The notes under the pieces are model-generated. The model ran no database searches and was not told where the DNA came from. It saw only the letters and a list, made by a program, of their open reading frames with translations. From Pseudomonadota bacterium (GTDB taxonomy: Bacteria > Pseudomonadota > Gammaproteobacteria > Burkholderiales > Burkholderiaceae_B): DNA of 64,000 bases. The position numbers and the translations under genes are program-made. The first letter of the stretch is position 1. Each line of letters opens with the position of its first letter. Positions 30,953 to 39,738 of this stretch are shown here, in pieces. The DNA is taken from assembly GCA_023439305.1 (NCBI GenBank), contig JAEXOO010000035.1, forward strand, positions 1 through 64,000. Reading direction: 5' to 3'.

Positions 30953-31300
30953 ATGAAGAAATCCGCACTACTTTCCAGCCTGTTGATGACCACCGCCCTG
31001 ACCATGGGCGTGCAGACTGGCGCCATGGCCAATGACAACGGCAAGAATATGGATCACTCTGCCACGGCGGGCGAAGCCGTCAGCGATGCGTGGATCACCA
31101 CGAAGATCAAGGCAGACCTGGCAAGCACCCAGGATCTGAAGAGCACGGACATTTCCGTGGAAACCAACAACGGTGTGGCCACCTTGACCGGCACGGTGCC
31201 CAGCGAGATTGAGCTGAAGAAAGCCGTCGCGGCCGCAGAAAGCGTCAAAGGCGTGAACAAGGTCGATTCAGCCGGGCTGAAAGTCAAGGCGAACAATTGA
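30953..31300 (+). CDS. Periplasmic BON-domain protein
   Basis: A 115-residue exported protein. Residues 1-26 are a Sec signal peptide (KKSALLSSLLMTTALTMG, cleavage near AMA-ND). The BON domain (about 48-113) contains WITTKIKADLASTQDLK and NGVATLTGTVPSEIELKKA. BON proteins such as OsmY bind phospholipid and are induced by osmotic or envelope stress. It is followed at 47 bp by a CsbD gene, another stress protein. Confidence 0.85.
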   Translation: MKKSALLSSLLMTTALTMGVQTGAMANDNGKNMDHSATAGEAVSDAWITTKIKADLASTQDLKSTDISVETNNGVATLTGTVPSEIELKKAVAAAESVKGVNKVDSAGLKVKANN

Positions 31301-31347
31301 TCCGCCGGGCTTCAGCCTGACGGATTTCCACTTTTAGGAGATTCACC

Positions 31348-31551
31348 ATGAACGAAGATACGATCAAGGGAAAATGGAAACAGCTCACCGGCACTATCCA
31401 GGAAAAATGGGGCAAGCTGACCCACGATGACCTGGACGTAGCAGAAGGCAATACCGAGTACCTGGTGGGCAAAATCCAGGAACGATACGGCATTGCACGC
31501 GAAGAAGCCGAAAAACAGGTGAAGGAGTTCAACGACGCAGGCCGATACTGA
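31348..31551 (+). CDS. CsbD-family stress protein
   Basis: A 67-residue protein with the CsbD pattern: NEDTIKGKWKQLTGTIQEKWG at the start, DLDVAEGNTEYLVGKIQERYG in the middle and an acidic helical end. It is cytoplasmic, hydrophilic and of unknown mechanism, usually under general stress control. TTAGGAG lies before the ATG and a strong terminator follows. Confidence 0.88.
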   Translation: MNEDTIKGKWKQLTGTIQEKWGKLTHDDLDVAEGNTEYLVGKIQERYGIAREEAEKQVKEFNDAGRY

Positions 31552-31581
31552 CCGGCCAGCTGAACCTCTTTATCGCCACCG

Positions 31582-31608
31582 ACGCCCTCCACCAGGAGGG
31601 CGTTTTTT
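31582..31608 (+). terminator. Terminator after csbD
   Basis: ACGCCCTCC pairs with GGAGGGCGT around ACCA, followed by five T. Confidence 0.8.
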
Positions 31609-31675
31609 CCTCGCTTCGCGCCAAGCGGCAGGCTAACGGTGAAATCTATTGCGTCGGGCTCGGCGTCAAACAGCG

Positions 31676-32662
31676 CTACGCTGTCTGCTTGGGCCGATCC
31701 GCGCCCCAACGTCCCACCAAACGCACATACACGAGCTCGGCGAACAGCTCCACCAATGTCTGGGCTACGACGATGGCCGGCAAGACAGGCATAGCACCGG
31801 GAACTGCCAGCGCCAGCGGCAGCACGACCAGCGAATTGCGTGTGGCGGCGCTAAAGGCGATAGCGCGGCTGGCCGGCACATCCAGGCGGGCCCTGCGGGC
31901 CAGCCACCAGCCGACCACGGGCGCCAGCACGGCGTACAGCATATAGACGGGCAGCACCTGGCCCACCGCATGCCACGCCGCCCCCAACTGCGGCGCCACC
32001 GCCGCAACGACAATAAACAAGACTAGGGCCGTGGCAGGCACCGGGGCCAGGCTCAGGCGCTGCTGCAACCGCACCCAGGCTGGTCGGCGCATCGCCAGAT
32101 ACTGGCTTACTCCCGCCAGCGCCAAAGGAATGGCGATCAAGTACACAAACGCGTGCACAAACGGGCCTGCATGGATGAGCAGCGCGGCGTCCCGCCCCAG
32201 CGCCAAAGCCAGGTACGCCGGCAACAGCAACATCTGCAGCAACAGCAGCACCGGCGTGCAGGCCAGCAGGGAACGCGCATCGGCGCGCCCTAGATGAGCG
32301 AAAGTGACGACGTAATCAATACAGGGCGCCAACAATACCAGCAAGACACCCAGACGCAGCAAAGCATCATCGGGCAGCAAGCCGAGCAAGGCAAAAACCA
32401 GCAGCGGCATCACCAGGAAATTGGCGATCAGCAGAACGACGACAAAACGCAGCTGCCTCAAGGCCTTGCCCAGCTCTGCCAGCGGCACTTGCAGAAAAGT
32501 GACGTACAGCATGAACGCCAACGCCGGATTGACCAGCACATCCAGCGCCTGCATGTCGGGTGTCAGCCAGGCCAGAAGCCCAGCAGCAAGAACCGCGCCG
32601 AAGTAAAGGGCAATCTGCCTGCGCTCCAAGCAGTCACGAATATCACTCAGGTCCATCGCCAT
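31676..32662 (-). CDS. ACR3/bile acid symporter-type transporter (arsenic resistance protein-like)
   Basis: A 328-residue membrane protein with about ten helices. It has the family features LAFMLYVTFLQVPL, LLAPCIDYVVTFAHL (the conserved Cys in helix 4 of ACR3-like transporters) and FSAATRNSLVVLPLAL. Members export arsenite or carry other anions and bile-acid-like solutes. No arsR or arsC is next to it, so the substrate is uncertain. It converges on the csbD gene. Confidence 0.75.
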   Translation of the reverse strand: MAMDLSDIRDCLERRQIALYFGAVLAAGLLAWLTPDMQALDVLVNPALAFMLYVTFLQVPLAELGKALRQLRFVVVLLIANFLVMPLLVFALLGLLPDDALLRLGVLLVLLAPCIDYVVTFAHLGRADARSLLACTPVLLLLQMLLLPAYLALALGRDAALLIHAGPFVHAFVYLIAIPLALAGVSQYLAMRRPAWVRLQQRLSLAPVPATALVLFIVVAAVAPQLGAAWHAVGQVLPVYMLYAVLAPVVGWWLARRARLDVPASRAIAFSAATRNSLVVLPLALAVPGAMPVLPAIVVAQTLVELFAELVYVRLVGRWGADRPKQTA

Positions 32663-32698
32663 TGACCGCCCCGCTCTAAAAGCGCAAAGGCTACCGGC

Positions 32699-32929
32699 TC
32701 AACGTCCTCTGCGCAAGCGTGCCGACGAGGCCCGGTTCAAGTCGCGGGCTTCTTGCTCGGCGTATTCGCGCTCGCCTGGCTCGTAGCGCCCTTCATGCAT
32801 GCAGCTGCTGCGGTTCCATGTGCATTCATTGACCAGCTTGGGAACATTCGTCCCGCCCGATGAACAAGCCGCCAGCAGCACAGCCACGCCCAGCACCACA
32901 CCGGATCGGCCCATTATTCGTATGATCAT
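32699..32929 (-). CDS. Small lipoprotein
   Basis: A 76-residue protein with a type II signal: residues 1-22 hydrophobic, then lipobox LLAAC with Cys near residue 22. The mature part is short, hydrophilic and contains ECTWNRSSCMHEGRY with two further Cys that could form a disulfide. The ATG at 32929 was chosen as first good start of the signal; GGAAA lies upstream. Function unknown; small outer membrane lipoprotein expected. Confidence 0.65.
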   Translation of the reverse strand: MIIRIMGRSGVVLGVAVLLAACSSGGTNVPKLVNECTWNRSSCMHEGRYEPGEREYAEQEARDLNRASSARLRRGR

Positions 32930-33123
32930 CTTCCATTTCCCTACAGAACATCCTGATCTGTTTTTATAGCAGATAAGAGAGGGTCGCCCGTCCAGCCTTT
33001 GCACACGGAAACAATAAGCCACCTTAGCAATTACCCTGAAATCAACAAAACGGAACCAGTAGTTTCGTTTTTTAGTGATAGCATGCCTGAACTCTTCGTT
33101 TTTATAAAAAATAGAGACAAAAT

Positions 33124-34101
33124 ATGTCGATTTTCAAGAAACAACATGCCATCTTGTTGGCCAGCCTGTCCCTGGCCTTGCCTTTCTCTGCTCAGGCTCA
33201 GGATTACCCGCAGCGCCCCGTCACCTTGGTAGTCCCTTTCGTGGCTGGCGGCGCCTTCGACGTGGTGGCCCGTCTGGCCGCCGAGCGGCTGCGCAACGAG
33301 CTGGGACAGCAATTCATTGTCGAGAACAAGCCCGGCGCCGGCGGCACGCTGGGCGGGCGCATCGTCTCCCAAGCCAAGCCTGATGGCTACACCATCCTGC
33401 TGTCCGGGGTGGGCCCCATTTCAATCTCCCCGGCCGTCTACAAGAACCTGGGTTACGATCCGGCCACCGCACTGGCCCCGGTCGTGCAATTGACCTCTTC
33501 TCCCTTTGTATTGACGACCAGCCAGGCTTTTCCCGGCACCACAGTGGCCGAGTTCATCCAGTTCCTGAACGACAAGCCGGGTGACTACAACTATGCTTCT
33601 ACCGGCAATGGCACACTGGTGCACCTGGCCGGCGAATACTTCCGCGCCAGCACTGGCGCCCAATTCGAACATATTCCCTACGCCGGGGGATCCCAGACCG
33701 CCTTGGCCCTGCTCAATGGCGAGGCTACCTTCTCCATCACCAACATCCCCAATGTGCTGTCACAGATCCAGGCGGGCAAGCTCAAAGCCCTGGCCACGAC
33801 AGGCACACACCGGCCCGCCGCTTTGCCCGAGCTGCCGACCATGACCGAAGCCGGTGTCAAGGATTTCGAGTTTTCGGGATGGATCGGCATTTTCGCGCCG
33901 GCCGGCACGCCGGACGAGGTGATCGCCACGCTGAACACGGCGTTCAACAAAGCCATGAACGATCCTCAGATGCAGGAGCGACTGCAACAGCAAGGTGACG
34001 AGGTCGCCGGCGGCACAGCCGCGCAATTCAAGCAATTCGTTGCCGAAAGCGATGCAAAATGGAAGGCTGTCGCGACTCAGGCGAACGTCTCCATCGACTG
34101 A
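33124..34101 (+). CDS. Bug-family periplasmic solute receptor (TTT)
   Basis: A 325-residue protein with a Sec signal (cleavage near AQA-QD) and the Bug core: YPQRPVTLVVPFVAGGAFDVVAR, then GQQFIVENKPGAGGTLG, followed by the two-lobed binding fold. Bug receptors bind carboxylates for tripartite transporters or sense them. The gene is seven bases before an HpcH/HpaI aldolase, which points to an aromatic or dicarboxylate-derived ligand. No membrane subunits lie next to it. Confidence 0.9.
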   Translation: MSIFKKQHAILLASLSLALPFSAQAQDYPQRPVTLVVPFVAGGAFDVVARLAAERLRNELGQQFIVENKPGAGGTLGGRIVSQAKPDGYTILLSGVGPISISPAVYKNLGYDPATALAPVVQLTSSPFVLTTSQAFPGTTVAEFIQFLNDKPGDYNYASTGNGTLVHLAGEYFRASTGAQFEHIPYAGGSQTALALLNGEATFSITNIPNVLSQIQAGKLKALATTGTHRPAALPELPTMTEAGVKDFEFSGWIGIFAPAGTPDEVIATLNTAFNKAMNDPQMQERLQQQGDEVAGGTAAQFKQFVAESDAKWKAVATQANVSID

Positions 34102-34108
34102 GAGCATC

Positions 34109-34882
34109 ATGCCTTGTAAATTCAACACCTTGAAAGCGCGGGTGGGCCAGAATGAGCGCCTGATCGGGCTGTGGTGCTCCCTGACCAGCGCCACGGCGGT
34201 CGAACTGCTGTCCAGCACGCACTATGACTGGTTTCTGCTGGACATGGAGCACGCCCCCAACAGCCTGGAAAGCATCGTCGAGCAATTGCGGGTCCTGGAC
34301 TCGTCGCCAGTAGCGGCGTTTGTCCGGCCGGCCGGCACAGACAGAGTGACCATCAAGCGTCTGCTGGACGCAGGCGCCAAGAACCTGCTGCTGCCCTACG
34401 TCGAAACGGCGGAGCAGGCCCGGGAGATCATCCGCTCCACCCGCTACGCTCCTGAGGGCGTGCGCGGCGTCTCCACGGCCGGGCGCGCAGCGTGGCATGG
34501 TCAACAACCGGGCTATCTGGCCGCTGCCGCACAAGAACTGGTGCTCGCCATGCAGATCGAGACGACGGGTGCGCTGCGCGCGCTGCCGGATCTGCTCAGC
34601 CTGCCCGAAATCGACTTGTTGTTCTTCGGCCCTGCCGACCTATCCGCCGACATGGGATTGCTGGGCCAGGCTGAACACCCCCGCGTCCAGGAGGCTATTC
34701 TGGATGGTATCCGTCAGGTCAGGGCTGCGGGGAAGATGGCGGGCGTACTGGCTCCAAACCTGCAGCTTGCACGGCAATACTATCAGGCCGGCGCCCGGCT
34801 GATCGCCGTCGGCAGCGACCTGCAAAGCCTGTACTCGGCTGCCTCGAACCTGCTGCAATCGGCACAGGAACAATTGCGCTGA
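34109..34882 (+). CDS. HpcH/HpaI-family aldolase
   Basis: A 257-residue protein of the 2-keto-3-deoxy-sugar or 4-hydroxy-2-oxo-heptanedioate aldolase family. Seen: IGLWCSLTSATAVELLSS, then YDWFLLDMEHAPNS (metal and substrate region), PVAAFVRPAG, LLLPYVETAEQA and GVRGVSTAGRAA. It cleaves or forms pyruvate plus an aldehyde with a divalent metal. Co-transcribed with the Bug receptor, it probably acts on the imported compound. Confidence 0.87.
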   Translation: MPCKFNTLKARVGQNERLIGLWCSLTSATAVELLSSTHYDWFLLDMEHAPNSLESIVEQLRVLDSSPVAAFVRPAGTDRVTIKRLLDAGAKNLLLPYVETAEQAREIIRSTRYAPEGVRGVSTAGRAAWHGQQPGYLAAAAQELVLAMQIETTGALRALPDLLSLPEIDLLFFGPADLSADMGLLGQAEHPRVQEAILDGIRQVRAAGKMAGVLAPNLQLARQYYQAGARLIAVGSDLQSLYSAASNLLQSAQEQLR

Positions 34883-34894
34883 TTTCTGCGAAAA

Positions 34895-34926
34895 ACAGGC
34901 GGCGCGTCTACGGGCGCGCCGCCTGT
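34895..34926 (-). terminator. Terminator of the porin gene
   Basis: A 12-bp stem ACAGGCGGCGCG/CGCGCCGCCTGT around eight bases. Read leftward it ends in TTTTT. On the plus strand the T run is absent, so it mainly serves the porin. Confidence 0.75.
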
Positions 34927-34955
34927 TCAACCGCTGCGGTCGCGGCAGCCATTGC

Positions 34956-36002
34956 TTAGAAACGCGTACGCATCCCCACACCCACGGTATCGCCGCGCGA
35001 CAAGTCCGTCAGCTTGTCGCTGTAGTAGGCGGCATAGATGTCCGTGCGCTTGGACAACGGATAGTCATAGCCCAAAGCCCAGCTATTGCGCTTGACCTCG
35101 CTGGCCCCGCTGCTGCGCGTATGCCCATATGAGGCCAGCAGGCTGCCACCGCCCATGGGCACCGACACCCCCACCTGCCCCCCTTTCATGGTGATATCGC
35201 CGCTGCGAATGCTGTTCTTCACGTACTGAAACTGCGCAAAGAGCTTGGCGAACTCAAAATCGTAGGCCATGCCCAGCTGCGCGGCCCGCTGATGACGGAA
35301 GCCCGCAATGATGTTTTCCAGATCCTCGGCCTGGTTGTCGAACTTGACCTGCTGATACGCCAAGGTCGCGGAAAATGCGCCATTGAAGTACAAGGCATTG
35401 CCACCCCATTTATTGGAACCTGATTTATTGGCCTCGTTGCTGAAGCCATAAATCAGGTTGGCGGTCAGGCCGTTGAAATCCGGCGTGGTGTACTTGACGG
35501 CGTTGCTCCAGCCCGAGTCGCCCAGCACCCCCTGCCCCTGCATGCCCAGATAAGTATGGAAAACGGCCGGCGAAAAGGTATAGGAATCGCCAAAAGGATT
35601 GAACAAGATGGTGGAGATGAAATACGGCGTGGTCAGTCGCCCCAGAGTGAGCGTACCTGCATCATCGCTTTGCAGCCCCACGTAAGCGCTGCGTGAGAAC
35701 ATCGGGTCGCCATTGAACCGTCCCGATTGCCCGGTCTCGGGGCGAAAAAAACCCTCCATGGCAAAAATGGCCCGAATGCCATTGGACAGATCCTCTTGCC
35801 CCTTCAATCCCCAGTACGAGGTGGTCATGCCGCCCCCGCCCGTCGTTCCTGCACGCTTGCTGTCCCCCACCGGCTTGTGCGCACCGGCCCAGGCATCGAC
35901 CAGACCATACAACTGCACGCTGGACTGTGCGCTGGCTGCATTTCCCATTCCCAGCAAAGCGGCCAGCAGTCCGCCTGCCAACATCGGCATTTTCAAAACC
36001 AT
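34956..36002 (-). CDS. Gram-negative general porin
   Basis: A 348-residue outer membrane protein. Signal peptide about 1-25 (cleavage ASA-QS), then SSVQLYGLVDAWAGA, the first strand of betaproteobacterial porins, SRSAYVGLQSDDAGTLTLGR in the middle and a terminal Phe (GVGMRTRF) for Bam recognition. Sixteen-stranded trimeric channel expected, passing small anionic solutes. It may supply the solutes for the neighbouring Bug system, but is transcribed separately. Confidence 0.88.
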   Translation of the reverse strand: MVLKMPMLAGGLLAALLGMGNAASAQSSVQLYGLVDAWAGAHKPVGDSKRAGTTGGGGMTTSYWGLKGQEDLSNGIRAIFAMEGFFRPETGQSGRFNGDPMFSRSAYVGLQSDDAGTLTLGRLTTPYFISTILFNPFGDSYTFSPAVFHTYLGMQGQGVLGDSGWSNAVKYTTPDFNGLTANLIYGFSNEANKSGSNKWGGNALYFNGAFSATLAYQQVKFDNQAEDLENIIAGFRHQRAAQLGMAYDFEFAKLFAQFQYVKNSIRSGDITMKGGQVGVSVPMGGGSLLASYGHTRSSGASEVKRNSWALGYDYPLSKRTDIYAAYYSDKLTDLSRGDTVGVGMRTRF

Positions 36003-36112
36003 GGTGTCTCCGTTCTGTTTTTCAGTGTTGTGATCCTCCTTCCCTTTCTCAAGGAGGAACCCCGACCGGATGGCGCCCGCAGCGTCGCGCCAGATCCTGG
36101 CCCGACGCTGCG

Positions 36113-36140
36113 CACGCCCCGGTCAGCGCGGGGCTTTTTT
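36113..36140 (+). terminator. Terminator-like hairpin
   Basis: GCCCC pairs with GGGGC, followed by TTTTTTATTATT. No plus-strand gene precedes it; it may end antisense or leader transcription upstream of the porin. Confidence 0.5.
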
Positions 36141-36227
36141 ATTATTACTGCCGCTTACATCTGGTTTGGACACGTGTAGGTGATAGAGGTTATTCCTGTG
36201 CTTTTCTCTGTTCAACAAGGAGCACGC

Positions 36228-36437
36228 ATGCCTCATACGCCTGATCCCAAGCACGCCCTCGGCGCTCCGCAACCGGGCATTGATCCCGGACGCCCCTCTC
36301 ATCCGAACCCGGACCCCACACCCAATCCGGGGCACAACCCGGATCGGCCGCCGGAGATTGATCCGGGCCGCAGCCCCATTGAACTGCCTTCGGACACGCC
36401 TCAGGATCCGGACCCGCAAGATCCGCCCGGCTCCTAA
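36228..36437 (+). CDS. Small proline/aspartate-rich protein
   Basis: A 69-residue low-complexity protein with AAGGAG before the ATG at 36228. Pro, Asp and Gly make up most residues, in loosely repeated units such as NPDPTPNPGHNPDRP and DPDPQDPPGS. It has no signal peptide or hydrophobic stretch and is probably disordered. Similar short Pro/Asp-rich proteins are found in related bacteria, but no function is known. Confidence 0.6.
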   Translation: MPHTPDPKHALGAPQPGIDPGRPSHPNPDPTPNPGHNPDRPPEIDPGRSPIELPSDTPQDPDPQDPPGS

Positions 36438-36463
36438 GAAAGGTTAGGTATCTCTGGCGCCAT

Positions 36464-37237
36464 TTATTTGGTGGTATAGCCTCCATTGACCAGAATAGTC
36501 TGCCCCGTCACCCACCAACCGTCGCTGACCAGATGGCGGATAAAAGGCACGACATCGTGTATATCTGTCAGTCCAGTCTGGCTGAAACCCGAAAGTGCAG
36601 CCGCTGTCTTGTGATAGGCCACGGCATCTTCGCCTTCGGCTGGGTAGAAGAACGGCGTGTCCATGGGGCCTGGGCCGACGGCGGTCACTGAAATGCCGCG
36701 CACGCCCAGTTCCTTGGCGGCCGCGCGGGTGAAATGTTCCACAGGTGCCTTGGTACCGGCATACGCCGCATAGAATGGCGTGAAGGCACCCAGCAAGGAG
36801 GTAACCAAGGTGCAGATCTTGCCGCCGTCCTGCACATGCCGCCCCGCTTCTTTCAGGAAGAAAAAGGCGCTCTTGGCATTGACGGCGCTCATCTCGTCAT
36901 ATTCCACCTCGCTTACCTCCAGCATAGGCTTTTTAAGCACCTTGCCCACCGTGTTGATCGCGATGTCCGGCCGTCCCAGCGCCGCCACCGTATCGGCGAA
37001 CAGACGCTCGACAGCGCTGGCCGAGCTCAGATCCGCCTGCAAGGCCACAGCCTTGGCGCCGCTGCGCTCAATAGCCTGTATTGTCGCCATCGCATCGGCC
37101 TTGGAGGCATCGCTGTGATAATGAATCGCCACGGCCGCTGCGCCATGCTCAGCCAGGTCGCGAGCGATCAGTCCGCCCAGATTCTTGGCTCCGCCAGCCA
37201 CCAGCACCACCTTGCCTGCAATCCCGTTCCGAGTCAT
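36464..37237 (-). CDS. Short-chain dehydrogenase/reductase
   Basis: A 257-residue SDR. The cofactor loop is GGAKNLGG (residues 15-22), and the catalytic site has Ser near 147 and Tyr159/Lys163 (YAGTK). The C-terminus GWWVTGQTILVNGGYT is typical of classical SDRs. It should oxidise or reduce an alcohol or ketone with NAD(P). Divergent to a LysR gene and separated by a region with two LysR boxes, it is probably that regulator's target. AGGAG precedes the ATG. Confidence 0.9.
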   Translation of the reverse strand: MTRNGIAGKVVLVAGGAKNLGGLIARDLAEHGAAAVAIHYHSDASKADAMATIQAIERSGAKAVALQADLSSASAVERLFADTVAALGRPDIAINTVGKVLKKPMLEVSEVEYDEMSAVNAKSAFFFLKEAGRHVQDGGKICTLVTSLLGAFTPFYAAYAGTKAPVEHFTRAAAKELGVRGISVTAVGPGPMDTPFFYPAEGEDAVAYHKTAAALSGFSQTGLTDIHDVVPFIRHLVSDGWWVTGQTILVNGGYTTK

Positions 37238-37261
37238 GAGAATCTCCTTATGTGATGAGGG

Positions 37262-37276
37262 ATACTCTGACTGTAT
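37262..37276. promoter_or_regulatory. LysR box (T-N11-A), SDR-proximal
   Basis: ATAC-N7-GTAT is a 15-bp dyad with the T-N11-A pattern, 25 bases upstream of the SDR start. Confidence 0.5.
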
Positions 37277-37320
37277 GGGTCCGGCAAAATCGAATAAATC
37301 TGTTTATTGCATCTACACTA

Positions 37321-37335
37321 GTCATAAACAATGAC
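37321..37335. promoter_or_regulatory. LysR box (T-N11-A), regulator-proximal
   Basis: GTCAT-AAACA-ATGAC is a perfect 15-bp dyad with the T-N11-A pattern, 11 bases before the lysR start, suited to autorepression. Confidence 0.55.
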
Positions 37336-37346
37336 CAATCGACGCC

Positions 37347-38273
37347 ATGGACCGCCTTGACCAATTTCGTATTTTCATACGCGTGGCCCACGCAGGCGGA
37401 TTCACTGCCGCGGCCGAGCAATTGGGGCTGCCTCGCCCCACCGTCTCGCTGGCGGTCCAGCAACTGGAGAATCGGCTGGGCGCTCGCCTGTTCAATCGCA
37501 CGACCCGTCGCATCAGCCTGACCCGCGACGGAGAAATACTGCTCGAGCGGGCTTCGTCCCTGGTCAGCGACAGCGAAGAACTGGATACCCTGTTCAAACC
37601 CAACGCCCATGAGCTGAACGGACGCCTGCGCGTGGAGCTGCCCAGCCGGCTGGCGCGACGTCTGGTCGCTCCAGCCCTGCCCGACTTTCTGGAGCGGCAC
37701 CCCGCGCTGCAGATTGACCTGGGTTCCAGCGACCGGACCGTGGATCTGGTGCAGGACGCGGTGGACTGTGCGCTGCGTGTCGGCGAGCTGGCCTCCAGCA
37801 GCCTGGTCTCCAGACCGCTGGGCCACTTCAAGATGATCAACTGTGCCAGCCCATCCTACCTGGCCCGCTACGGCATGCCGCGCCACCCGCTCGATCTGAT
37901 GCATCATTGCACCGTGGGCTACTGGCCGCCGTCCAGCAGTCGAGCGGCCCTGTGGGAATGGCACGAAGAAGGAAAGGCCAGGGCACAGGCCTTTGCGGCC
38001 ACGGTCTGCGCCAACAATGCTGAAACCTATATTGCCTGCTGTCTGGCAGGGCTGGGGTTGATACAGATTCCGGCCTACGATGTACAAGAGCATCTGGAAA
38101 ACGGCGAGCTTCAAGAGGTGCTTCTGGACTGGCCCGCACCCAGCATGCCGGTGCAGCTCGTCTATCCGCACCGACGGCACCTGTCACGCCGCGTCCAAGT
38201 CTTCGGCCAATGGCTTGCGCAGACCTTGGCCCCCTTTCTGCAGGACACCCCCGGCGGCAGGACTCTTGACTGA
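37347..38273 (+). CDS. LysR-type transcriptional regulator
   Basis: A 308-residue regulator. The winged helix-turn-helix is in residues 1-60 (FIRVAHAGGFTAAAEQLGLP, then VSLAVQQLENRLGARLFNRT). A linker helix and an effector-binding domain follow (about 90-295). It belongs to the large LTTR branch that controls adjacent SDR genes, often for redox or xenobiotic stress. It is divergent from the SDR, with two dyads between them. Confidence 0.9.
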   Translation: MDRLDQFRIFIRVAHAGGFTAAAEQLGLPRPTVSLAVQQLENRLGARLFNRTTRRISLTRDGEILLERASSLVSDSEELDTLFKPNAHELNGRLRVELPSRLARRLVAPALPDFLERHPALQIDLGSSDRTVDLVQDAVDCALRVGELASSSLVSRPLGHFKMINCASPSYLARYGMPRHPLDLMHHCTVGYWPPSSSRAALWEWHEEGKARAQAFAATVCANNAETYIACCLAGLGLIQIPAYDVQEHLENGELQEVLLDWPAPSMPVQLVYPHRRHLSRRVQVFGQWLAQTLAPFLQDTPGGRTLD

Positions 38274-38343
38274 ACCCGCACCCGGCCACCATATATACAT
38301 GGAGATTGCCGCTCGGGTATTCCCTTCACTACGGATATGAACC

Positions 38344-38691
38344 ATGACCAAATACGTGTTTGCCCTGCTCACCCTGGCCGCCTGCGCGGCCACCCAGGCC
38401 GACGAGAGCTATAAAGCCATCGACGCTCAACTGAACAATACCTACAAGGAAATCACGGCTCGCTTGAAAGACGACGCAGATGGCAAAAAGCTGCTTTTGG
38501 ACGCGCAGCGAGCTTGGATTAAATTCCGCGATGCAGAATGTGCATTCCAGGCTTCAACCGTCACCGGGGGCAGCGCCTATCCCATGGTGATGCAAACCTG
38601 CATGGCTTCCCTTACCCAGCAGCGCGTCCAGGACTTGAAACGCTACACGCAATGCGAGGAAGGCGACCTGACCTGCCCTGTTCCGCGTTGA
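38344..38691 (+). CDS. LprI/DUF1311-type periplasmic protein
   Basis: A 115-residue protein with a short signal peptide (cleavage near TQA-DE) and the DUF1311 core: LNNTYKEITARLKDDADGKKL, then LLDAQRAWIKFRDAECAF. Four Cys residues in the mature part probably form disulfides. Some members inhibit lysozyme. It stands alone between lysR and the convergent nuclease gene. Confidence 0.8.
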   Translation: MTKYVFALLTLAACAATQADESYKAIDAQLNNTYKEITARLKDDADGKKLLLDAQRAWIKFRDAECAFQASTVTGGSAYPMVMQTCMASLTQQRVQDLKRYTQCEEGDLTCPVPR

Positions 38692-38692
38692 A

Positions 38693-39610
38693 TCAAGATG
38701 CAGGCGTCAATACCGGCAACAAATGCAAACCTGTGCGCCGCACGAACTCTTCATACGTGATCGGCGCTCCCGCCTTGGTCGCTGCATCATTCGCCTGCCA
38801 ATGAACCCAGGATCGGCGTGTCGTGGCATCGTACACCACCTTGAAAAGATGGCTGGGCACAGCGACCCGCCCGGTCCCGATGGCGGCAGGCCGCCCGGCA
38901 TAGACTGGACCGGTAAAGACATACACATCGCCCGATGCGCGCAGCACATATTTGCGGGTATCGCCTTCGATCTGATTCCAGGGACCGCCGTTATGCACCT
39001 GATTCTGGGGAACCATATTGGCCAGGGAAAAACTCTGCGCCATCCCCTGCTCGCTGGACATATCGCCCGCAGGCGCCATGTGTCCGCGTGAATAGCCCGA
39101 CCCGCGATAGTCCGCCAGCTCGGCCCGCTCCGAGGACGGCAAGCGGGCCTCGGCATAGAACCTGTCCGTGCGCTTGAGCCCCTGCCCCGCCTGCAAGGCG
39201 CGGCGATTCAGACGCTGAGCCACAAAAACCGGTGTCTTGGTCTGGCCGCTGTGCAGGATGGCGAAGGCGCTGAAACACAGTTCGCGCTGCGTGTAGGCGG
39301 CCGGAACAATCGGCGGTTTTCCGGGAAAAAATTGCGGACATTGGGCAAAGGACGTCTGGACGTAGCCATCGACCGGCGCCGGTGCCGACGGCGCGCTGGC
39401 CGAGGGCACCTGCGGCCACTCCAACCTGGCCAGGACCTGCTCCAGTCCGGACCAATCGCGCAATTGAGGATTGATGGCGCAACTGGCGACGCCAAAAGCC
39501 GCCAGGGCGGACGCGGCCGCTGACTTCAGAAAGCGCTGGATGCTGCCTTGTCCTGTCCGGTTCCTGCTGGTCGATTTTCTTGTAGATACTGCTTTTTTCT
39601 TTCGGGTCAT
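38693..39610 (-). CDS. DNA/RNA non-specific endonuclease (NUC1 family)
   Basis: A 305-residue exported nuclease. After a basic N-terminus (TRKKKAVSTRKSTSRN) comes a hydrophobic segment ending GVASC, a possible lipobox. The catalytic phrase is GYSRGHMAPAGDMSS, with the His and the metal-binding Asn in NMVPQNQVHNGGPWNQ. It cuts single- and double-stranded nucleic acid with Mg, probably at the cell surface for nutrient salvage. The start is uncertain: ATG at 39610, 39631 or 39643. Confidence 0.8.
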   Translation of the reverse strand: MTRKKKAVSTRKSTSRNRTGQGSIQRFLKSAAASALAAFGVASCAINPQLRDWSGLEQVLARLEWPQVPSASAPSAPAPVDGYVQTSFAQCPQFFPGKPPIVPAAYTQRELCFSAFAILHSGQTKTPVFVAQRLNRRALQAGQGLKRTDRFYAEARLPSSERAELADYRGSGYSRGHMAPAGDMSSEQGMAQSFSLANMVPQNQVHNGGPWNQIEGDTRKYVLRASGDVYVFTGPVYAGRPAAIGTGRVAVPSHLFKVVYDATTRRSWVHWQANDAATKAGAPITYEEFVRRTGLHLLPVLTPAS

Positions 39611-39738
39611 GCCACTCGTACTGGATGCCATGCCGGCCTGCATCGGTGCGCCGGCAGCGCCACGATTATAAGCAGCCTGTGCGCCGCCGCCCCCCCTATA
39701 GGCCAAGTGGACTTGTAAAAAACGTTACCGAAGCGTCA

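Noticed and set aside
37248..38180. 310-codon minus-strand frame opposite lysR
   Set aside because: No ribosome site and odd composition; the plus-strand frame is an unmistakable LysR regulator.
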